From Streptomyces wuyuanensis (GTDB lineage Bacteria; Actinomycetota; Actinomycetes; Streptomycetales; Streptomycetaceae), in the NCBI RefSeq assembly GCF_900103455.1, contig NZ_FNHI01000006.1, forward strand, positions 248,001-312,000: a stretch of 64,000 nt of DNA, written 5' to 3'. Shown here in pieces: positions 58,137 through 64,000 of this stretch. A program made the translations under genes and the position numbers. Below the pieces are notes generated by a model, which did no database searches, was not told where the DNA came from, and saw only the letters and a program-made list of their open reading frames with translations. Positions within the stretch are counted from its first letter, which is position 1. Each line of letters starts with the position of its first letter.

Positions 58137-60624
58137 CACGGGCTCCGGGCCGGTCCGGGGACCCGGAGTCAGGAGCGCCCGGGGCATCCCTCAGCAGGAC
58201 GGTGAGGAGGCGGACGGCGGCGCGCTTGTGGAGCGGGTCGTTGCCGTTGCCGCACTTCGGGGACTGGATGCAGGACGGACAGCCCGCGTCGCATTCGCAG
58301 GAGGCGATGGCCTCCCGGGTCGCGTCGAGCCAGTCACGGGCCGTGTGGAAGGCCCGCTCCGCGAAGCCCGCACCGCCGGGGTGGCCGTCGTACACGAAGA
58401 CCGTCGGCAGCAGGGTGTCCGGGTGCAGCGGCACGGAGACGCCGCCGATGTCCCATCGGTCGCAGGTGGCGAAGAGCGGCAGCAGCCCGATGGAGGCGTG
58501 CTCTGCGGCGTGCAGCGCCCCGCCCAGCTGCTCCGGGTTCACCCGGGCGGCGTCCAGCTGGTCCTCGGTCACGGTCCACCACACGGCGCGGGTGCGCAGG
58601 GTGCGTGGCGGCAGGTCGAGCTTGGTCTCGCCGAGCACCTCACCGGTGATCAGCCTCCGGCGCAGGAAGGAGACGACCTGGTTGGTGACCTCGACGGAGC
58701 CGTAGCAGAGACGGCCCGCGCCCCATGGGATCTCGGTGTCGGTCTCGAGGATGGAGATGGAGGTGGTGTCCCGGGCGGTGGTCGAGTACGGCGGATTCGC
58801 CTCTTCGACGAGGGCTACGGAGTCCTCCAGGTCCAGCTGCTTCACCACGTACGTACGGCCCTGGTGGAGGTGCACGGCGCCGTCGTGGACTGCGGTGTGT
58901 GCGGCCGGCTCGTCGACCGTGCCGAGCAGCCGGCCGGTGGCGGCCTCGACGATCTGCACGGGCCGGCCGCCCTCGCCGCGGATGTCTGTGAGGTCGGCAG
59001 CCCGCTCCCGGCGGGTCCAGTACCAGCCGGCGGTGCGCCTGCGCAGCAGCCCCGCGCTCTCCAGCTGCGGAAGCAGCCCGGGGGCGGTCGGACCGAACAG
59101 TTCCAGGTCCTGGTCCGTCAGGGGAAGCTCGGCCGCGGCAGCGCAGAGGTGCGGCGCCAGGACGTAGGGGTTGTCCGGGTCGAGGACGGTGGATTCGACG
59201 GGCTGCCGGAAGAGCGCCTCGGGGTGGTGGACGAGGAAGGTGTCCAGCGGGTCGTCTCGGGCGACCAGCACCGCGAGGGCGCCCTGACCGGAGCGGCCGG
59301 CCCGGCCCGCCTGCTGCCAGAGGGAGGCGCGGGTGCCGGGGTAGCCGGCGATGAGGACCGCGTCCAGGCCGGACACGTCGACGCCCAGTTCCAGCGCGGT
59401 GGTGGCGGCCAGCCCGAGCAGCTCGCCCGAGTGCAGGGCACCCTCCAGCGCACGCCGCTCCTCCGGCAGATAGCCGCCCCGGTACGCGGCGACACGCCGT
59501 GCGAGCGTCCGGTCGACCTCGGCGAGGCGTTCCTGGCTGATCACCGCGATCAGCTCCGCACCCCGCCGTGAGCGCACGAAGGCGACCGTGCGGACACCCT
59601 GGAGGGCGAGGTCGGTCAGGAGGTCCGCGGTCTCCGCCGTGGCCGTGCGGCGCACCGGGGCGCCCTTCTCGCCGTGCAGCTCGGTGAGCGGCGGCTCCCA
59701 GAGGGCGAAGACGAGCTCCCCCCGGGGCGAGGCGTCGTCCGACACCTCGGTGACGGGCAGACCGGTCAGGCGGCCGGCTGCGACGGCGGGGTCGGCGGCC
59801 GTCGCCGAGGCCAGGAGGAACACCGGATGCGCACCGTAGCGTGCGCACACCCGGCGCAGCCGGCGGAGCACCTGGGCGACGTGGGACCCGAAGACGCCGC
59901 GGTAGGTGTGGCACTCGTCGATCACGATGTAGCGCAGGGAGCGCAGGAAGGAGGCCCAGCGGGGGTGTGACGGGAGTATGCCCCGGTGCAGCATGTCGGG
60001 GTTGGTGAGGACGTAGTTCGCGTACTGGCGGACCCACTCGCGCTCCTCGACGGGGGTGTCGCCGTCGTACACGGCCGGTCGCACGCGGTTGCCGAGCGGC
60101 GAGGCGAGTTCCTTCACGGCGCGGCGCTGGTCGGCGGCGAGGGCCTTCGTGGGGGCCAGGTACAGGGCGGTGGTGCCGCGCCCGTTGGCCGCCTCCGAGC
60201 CGTCCAGCAGGGTGCTGAGGACCGGCGCGAGGTAGGCGAGCGACTTGCCCGACGCGGTGCCGGTGGCGATCACCACCGACTCGCCGTCCAGGGCGTGCTC
60301 GGCTGCGGCTGCCTGGTGGGCCCAGGGGTGCTCGATCCCGGCCTGCTGGATGGCGTTGATCACTTCCGGCCGGATGCGGTGCGGCCAGACTGCATGGCGG
60401 CCCGGCCTGGGGGGCAAGTGCTCCGTATGAGTGATGCGCGCAGCCCGGCCCGCCCCCGCGGTGAGCCGGTCGAGGACCGTACCGGGGGAGGGGCGGGTCT
60501 CCCCGCTCTCGGTGGGTCGTCTGGGTCGGTGATTCATGGCCATCGGCACCGAGTGTGTCACCGGCGTGACGGACAATGGTCCCAAGGCGTCGTGCATGGC
60601 TGCTGGTAAGTGATTGAATGCCAT
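58000..60624 (-). CDS. DEAH-box helicase (DUF1998-containing)
   Basis: An 874-residue superfamily-2 helicase. Motif I is VIATGTASGKSLAYLAPVLS, motif II DECH (IVIDECHTYRGVFGSHV), motif III SATAADP, and motif VI QQAGRAGRSGQGALAVLVA. The C-terminal DUF1998 region holds a four-cysteine cluster (CECDAGCPSCIQSPKCGNGN). Such helicases are related to MrfA-type DNA repair enzymes. The ATG at 60624 is the best of several starts, though without a strong ribosome site; downstream ATGs at residues 10 and 29 are possible. It is divergent from bldG, 78 bases away. The 3' end overlaps the TadE-like gene. Confidence 0.93.
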   Translation of the reverse strand: MAFNHLPAAMHDALGPLSVTPVTHSVPMAMNHRPRRPTESGETRPSPGTVLDRLTAGAGRAARITHTEHLPPRPGRHAVWPHRIRPEVINAIQQAGIEHPWAHQAAAAEHALDGESVVIATGTASGKSLAYLAPVLSTLLDGSEAANGRGTTALYLAPTKALAADQRRAVKELASPLGNRVRPAVYDGDTPVEEREWVRQYANYVLTNPDMLHRGILPSHPRWASFLRSLRYIVIDECHTYRGVFGSHVAQVLRRLRRVCARYGAHPVFLLASATAADPAVAAGRLTGLPVTEVSDDASPRGELVFALWEPPLTELHGEKGAPVRRTATAETADLLTDLALQGVRTVAFVRSRRGAELIAVISQERLAEVDRTLARRVAAYRGGYLPEERRALEGALHSGELLGLAATTALELGVDVSGLDAVLIAGYPGTRASLWQQAGRAGRSGQGALAVLVARDDPLDTFLVHHPEALFRQPVESTVLDPDNPYVLAPHLCAAAAELPLTDQDLELFGPTAPGLLPQLESAGLLRRRTAGWYWTRRERAADLTDIRGEGGRPVQIVEAATGRLLGTVDEPAAHTAVHDGAVHLHQGRTYVVKQLDLEDSVALVEEANPPYSTTARDTTSISILETDTEIPWGAGRLCYGSVEVTNQVVSFLRRRLITGEVLGETKLDLPPRTLRTRAVWWTVTEDQLDAARVNPEQLGGALHAAEHASIGLLPLFATCDRWDIGGVSVPLHPDTLLPTVFVYDGHPGGAGFAERAFHTARDWLDATREAIASCECDAGCPSCIQSPKCGNGNDPLHKRAAVRLLTVLLRDAPGAPDSGSPDRPGARVSPDGGAEAAAEPAGRQGDPTAPQDPPTGGPAKPEHREGPGTPEG

Positions 60625-60702
60625 CGCGGCTGGCGATCCGTCCCCTGGCTCCGCCGGGGAGACCGAGGGGCGACCGCTCGATAGCAAGGTGCTGGAGGAT
60701 CC

Positions 60703-61056
60703 GTGGACCTGTCCCTGTCGACTCGCAATGTGTCCGGCCCTGGCGGCGACCGCACGGTCGTCGAGGTCGGTGGCGAGATTGATGTGTATACCGCGCCCAA
60801 GCTGCGCGAGCAGTTGGTCGAGTTGGTGAACGACGGCAGCTACCACCTGGTTGTCGACATGGAGGGTGTGGACTTCCTCGACTCGACCGGCCTCGGCGTG
60901 CTCGTGGGCGGTCTGAAGCGCGTACGTGCGCATGAAGGCTCGCTGCGCCTGGTCTGCAACCAGGAGCGCATTCTCAAGATCTTCCGGATCACTGGTCTGA
61001 CCAAGGTGTTCCCCATTCACACCACGGTCGACGAGGCCGTCGCGGCGACCGACTGA
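60703..61056 (+). CDS. bldG: anti-sigma factor antagonist BldG
   Basis: A 117-residue STAS-domain protein of the SpoIIAA type: [39 protein letters not shown] and [20 protein letters not shown]. The serine in DST (S61 here) is the residue phosphorylated by a partner kinase in the family. BldG is required for aerial growth and antibiotic production in S. coelicolor. GTG start with GGAGG at five bases. The partner anti-sigma-like gene lies 135 bases downstream after an imperfect hairpin, fitting mono- and bicistronic transcripts. Confidence 0.95.
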   Translation: MDLSLSTRNVSGPGGDRTVVEVGGEIDVYTAPKLREQLVELVNDGSYHLVVDMEGVDFLDSTGLGVLVGGLKRVRAHEGSLRLVCNQERILKIFRITGLTKVFPIHTTVDEAVAATD

Positions 61057-61070
61057 GTCGCCCGGGGGCT

Positions 61071-61105
61071 CCCCGGGGACTCCGGACCGTTCGGAGGCTC
61101 CGGGG
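61071..61105 (+). terminator. imperfect hairpin after bldG
   Basis: CCCCGG/CCGGGG outer stem and CTCCG/CGGAG inner stem with a small internal loop, 15 bases past the bldG stop. It could partly terminate transcription before the anti-sigma-like gene. Confidence 0.5.
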
Positions 61106-61191
61106 AGTCCGGAAGAAGGCCAGGGTGCCGGGCACTAGCCCGGTGCCCCAGAGAAGCACGCTCGCACGCTCGTACGTCCGAGGGGGACCGC

Positions 61192-61641
61192 ATGGCCACC
61201 GTTGAACTCCGCTTCAGTGCTCAGCCCGAGCATGTCAGGACGGCCCGCCTGGTGGCGGCCGCCGTGGCGCGGCGGGCCGGGGTGGACGAGGCGGTGCTGG
61301 ACGAGGTCAGGCTCGCCGTCGGCGAGGCGTGCAGTCGTGCCGTCGGGCTGCACCGGAGCCATGGGATCACCGCTCCCGTGCAGGTCCTGCTCACCGAGGA
61401 GGAGAAGTCCTTCTCGATCGAGGTCGGAGACGAGGTGCCCGTGTCGGGCGGCCCTTCGGGAGCCGAGGCCGGGAAGCACGGCTCCGGTCCCCGTGACGAT
61501 CACGAGGACGCCGACGGCCGCGACCAGATGGGGCTCGCGGTGATCAGCGGTCTCGTCGACGACGTCGAGGTGACGACGGGTGAACACGGAGGTGTCATCC
61601 GGATGAGTTGGCCGACGAATCCGGCCACGATCGTGTCATGA
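61192..61641 (+). CDS. anti-sigma factor/HATPase-domain partner of BldG
   Basis: A 149-residue GHKL-fold protein of the SpoIIAB/RsbW type. The N-box region LDEVRLAVGEACSRAVGLHR has E45 but R49 where the Mg-binding Asn normally stands. The G-box is DQMGLAVISGLVDDVEV, and the C-terminus is GGVIRMSWP. A Gly/Asp/His-rich insert (about 95-115) separates them. AGGGGGACC precedes the ATG. It is co-located with bldG and is the natural binding partner. Loss of the Asn suggests weak or no kinase activity, so it may be an anti-sigma factor only. Confidence 0.85.
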   Translation: MATVELRFSAQPEHVRTARLVAAAVARRAGVDEAVLDEVRLAVGEACSRAVGLHRSHGITAPVQVLLTEEEKSFSIEVGDEVPVSGGPSGAEAGKHGSGPRDDHEDADGRDQMGLAVISGLVDDVEVTTGEHGGVIRMSWPTNPATIVS

Positions 61642-61700
61642 CCCGATGACCGCCCCTGGTGCGCCGCGCTGACGGCGGCACGTTCGCCCACCCATTTGAG

Positions 61701-61725
61701 AGGCCCTGCTGAGCAGGGCCTTTTT
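61701..61725 (+). terminator. intrinsic terminator after the bldG operon
   Basis: AGGCCCTG, loop CTGAG, CAGGGCCT followed by TTTTT, about 60 bases after the anti-sigma-like stop. Confidence 0.9.
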
Positions 61726-61913
61726 CATTTCCATAGATCATTGATCAAGCGTCAATGCTTTTGCCCCATTACCGCTTTCGGGGGCAATCCTGAGCCGCGA
61801 TCATTTGGTGGGGGGCGAACGAAGGTCAATTCCATTTGTCGCGCACTGTTTTGATCAGGTTCCGCTCCCTACAATCCGTCCACATCTTGAGCTCTGAACG
61901 TCAAGGAGGACGA

Positions 61914-64000
61914 ATGGCGGGGCTCTTCAACCCAACCCTGACCGAACCCACTTCCCTCGCGGCCGCAGTACTCACCGATGACAACAGAATGATCGTAATT
62001 GTCATCGCTGTCGTCGCGATCGCGGCACTGGTCGTCGCCCAGTTGCTGGCGCGCCAGGTGCTGGCGGCCGGCGAAGGCACCGAGTCGATGAAGAAGATCG
62101 CGGCAGCCGTCCAGGAAGGCGCAAATGCCTATCTGGCCCGGCAGTTGCGCACTCTCGGCATCTTCGCGGTGATCGTTTTCTTCCTGCTGATGCTGCTGCC
62201 GGCGGACGACTGGTCGCAGAGACTGGGACGTTCGGTCTTCTTCCTGGTGGGTGCGCTGTTCTCGGCGGCCACCGGATACATCGGCATGCGTCTCGCGGTA
62301 CGTGCGAATGTGCGCGTGGCCGCAGCGGCACGCGAGGCCACCCCGGCCGAAGGGGAGCCGGCAAAGGATCTGACGGCCGTCGCGCACAAGGCAATGAAGA
62401 TCGCTTTCCGTACCGGCGGTGTGGTGGGCATGATCACGGTGGGCCTCGGCCTGCTCGGTGCCTCCTGCGTGGTCCTCGTCTACGCCGCGGACGCCCCCAA
62501 GGTCCTGGAGGGCTTCGGCCTCGGCGCCGCGCTCATCGCCATGTTCATGCGTGTCGGCGGCGGCATCTTCACCAAGGCCGCGGACGTCGGGGCGGACCTC
62601 GTCGGCAAGGTCGAGCAGGGCATCCCCGAGGACGACCCGCGCAATGCCGCCACCATCGCGGACAACGTCGGTGACAACGTCGGCGACTGCGCCGGCATGG
62701 CCGCCGACCTCTTCGAGTCGTACGCCGTGACGCTCGTCGCCGCCCTCATCCTGGGCAAGGCCGCCTTCGGCGATCTGGGACTGGCCTTCCCGCTGATCGT
62801 TCCGGCGATCGGCGTGGTCACCGCGATGATCGGTATCTTCGCGGTCGCCCCGCGGCGCGCCGACCGCAGCGGGATGTCCGCCATCAACCGCGGCTTCTTC
62901 ATCTCCGCGGTGATCTCGCTGGCCCTGGTGGCCGCGGCGGTCTACGCCTACCTGCCGTCGTCGTACGCCGAGCTGAGCGGTGTCACCGAGCCCGCGATCA
63001 GGGGCCACGAGGGAGACCCGCGCATCTTCGCGCTGGTCGCCGTCGCGATCGGCATCGTGCTGGCCGCCCTGATCCAGCAGCTGACCGGGTACTTCACCGA
63101 GACCACCCGCCGCCCGGTCCGTGACATCGGCAAGTCGTCGCTCACCGGTCCGGCCACCGTCGTTCTCGCCGGTATCTCCATCGGTCTCGAATCCGCCGTC
63201 TACACCGCGCTGTTGATCGGTCTCGGCGTCTACGGGGCGTTCCTGCTCGGCGGTACGTCGATCATGCTCGCGTTGTTCGCCGTGGCCCTCGCCGGCACCG
63301 GACTCCTCACCACCGTCGGTGTCATCGTCGCCATGGACACCTTCGGTCCGGTCTCCGACAACGCCCAGGGCATCGCCGAGATGTCGGGCGACGTCGAGGG
63401 TGCGGGGGCGCAGGTCCTCACCGACCTGGACGCCGTCGGCAACACCACCAAGGCGATCACCAAGGGCATCGCGATCGCGACGGCCGTGCTCGCCGCGGCC
63501 GCGCTCTTCGGCTCGTACCGGGACGCGATCGCCACCGCGGTCGCCGAGGTGAGCGCCAAGGCCGGGGAGATGGGCCTGAGTCTGGACATCTCCCAGCCCA
63601 ACAACCTGGTGGGGCTGATCCTCGGAGCCGCTGTCGTCTTCCTCTTCTCCGGGCTGGCGATCAATGCCGTGTCCCGATCCGCCGGTTCCGTGGTCTTCGA
63701 GGTGCGGCGGCAGTTCCGTGAGCACCCCGGGATCATGGACTACACCGAGAAGCCCGAGTACGGACGCGTCGTCGACATCTGCACCAAGGACGCCCTGCGC
63801 GAGCTGGCCACGCCGGGTCTGCTCGCCGTCATGGCGCCCATCGCGGTCGGCTTCACGCTCGGCGTCGGAGCCCTCGGCTCGTACCTCGCCGGAGCGATCG
63901 GCACGGGCACCCTCATGGCCGTCTTCCTCGCCAACTCCGGTGGCGCGTGGGACAACGCCAAGAAGCTCGTCGAGGACGGGCACCACGGCGGAAAGGGCAG
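61914..64000 (+). CDS. hppA: membrane-bound proton-translocating pyrophosphatase (truncated by window edge)
   Basis: Couples PPi hydrolysis to H+ pumping. The 695 codons present include about 14 of the 16 helices expected. Signatures are GGGIFTKAADVGADLVGKVE, then QGIPEDDPRNAATIADNVGD and NVGDCAGMAADLFESY, and later DNAQGIAEMSG. K513 in GNTTKAITKG replaces the alanine of potassium-dependent enzymes, indicating the K+-independent, H+-pumping class. AAGGAGG lies four bases before the ATG. The C-terminal end lies outside the window. Confidence 0.95.
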   Translation, partial: MAGLFNPTLTEPTSLAAAVLTDDNRMIVIVIAVVAIAALVVAQLLARQVLAAGEGTESMKKIAAAVQEGANAYLARQLRTLGIFAVIVFFLLMLLPADDWSQRLGRSVFFLVGALFSAATGYIGMRLAVRANVRVAAAAREATPAEGEPAKDLTAVAHKAMKIAFRTGGVVGMITVGLGLLGASCVVLVYAADAPKVLEGFGLGAALIAMFMRVGGGIFTKAADVGADLVGKVEQGIPEDDPRNAATIADNVGDNVGDCAGMAADLFESYAVTLVAALILGKAAFGDLGLAFPLIVPAIGVVTAMIGIFAVAPRRADRSGMSAINRGFFISAVISLALVAAAVYAYLPSSYAELSGVTEPAIRGHEGDPRIFALVAVAIGIVLAALIQQLTGYFTETTRRPVRDIGKSSLTGPATVVLAGISIGLESAVYTALLIGLGVYGAFLLGGTSIMLALFAVALAGTGLLTTVGVIVAMDTFGPVSDNAQGIAEMSGDVEGAGAQVLTDLDAVGNTTKAITKGIAIATAVLAAAALFGSYRDAIATAVAEVSAKAGEMGLSLDISQPNNLVGLILGAAVVFLFSGLAINAVSRSAGSVVFEVRRQFREHPGIMDYTEKPEYGRVVDICTKDALRELATPGLLAVMAPIAVGFTLGVGALGSYLAGAIGTGTLMAVFLANSGGAWDNAKKLVEDGHHGGKG

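Overview
This 64 kb window is chromosomal DNA of a Streptomyces, or something very close to one. The G+C content is very high, GTG starts are common, and start/stop overlaps of the ATGA and GTGA type are frequent. The gene order matches the stretch of the S. coelicolor chromosome that runs from the aspartokinase/asd pair through wblA, crp, nth, acs, the Tad pilus cluster and bldG to hppA. That match is from memory; no search was run. The window opens inside aspartokinase and closes inside the membrane pyrophosphatase HppA.

1-13 kb: aspartokinase C-terminus and asd, an ECF-type sigma factor translationally coupled to a His/Glu-rich membrane protein, a SURF1-like protein, an S9 peptidase, a gutted methyltransferase pseudogene, a Tat-exported pectate-lyase-like enzyme, a double-YCII protein, a decayed recombinase-like pseudogene, and an exported surface protein with its class F sortase. 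13-23 kb is an accessory island at a tRNA-Pro(CGG) gene. Three copies of the tRNA 3' end, each preceded by a terminator hairpin, lie at about 14.1, 16.3 and 22.9 kb. The first interval carries an ice-binding-like domain fused to collagen repeats. The second carries a low-G+C gene of 801 codons with a HEPN-type R-N-x3-H motif, followed by the control and transfer remnant of an AICE-type element (GntR regulator, YdcF-like protein, DUF6284, SpdB-like protein and a truncated fifth gene). No integrase, replication or FtsK-type transfer gene remains.

23-47 kb returns to core genes: a metallophosphoesterase, a pair of polyprenol-mannose-type glycosyltransferases (one apparently internally deleted), YqeY, a class A PBP, wblA, two ArsA-like ATPases, RidA, NUDIX and MBL hydrolases, an SPFH protein, crp divergent from nth, a CoA-type NUDIX, a MarP-type protease, an alpha/beta hydrolase/holin/nhaA operon, and acs. 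47-64 kb holds a deacetylase-like lipoprotein, a CooC-like ATPase, a Fic-like protein with a broken motif, a HAD phosphatase, a 6C-type small RNA, the seven-gene Tad/Flp cluster (Ssd, TadA, TadB, TadC, DUF4244 pilin, two TadE-like proteins), a DEAH helicase, bldG with its anti-sigma-like partner, and hppA.

Developmental control is a recurring theme (wblA, crp, bldG, the Tad/Ssd cluster, 6C RNA). The most novel material is the 13-23 kb island, above all the HEPN-motif gene. Starts were chosen by Shine-Dalgarno match, frame and overlap with neighbours. Family assignments are by recognition of motifs.
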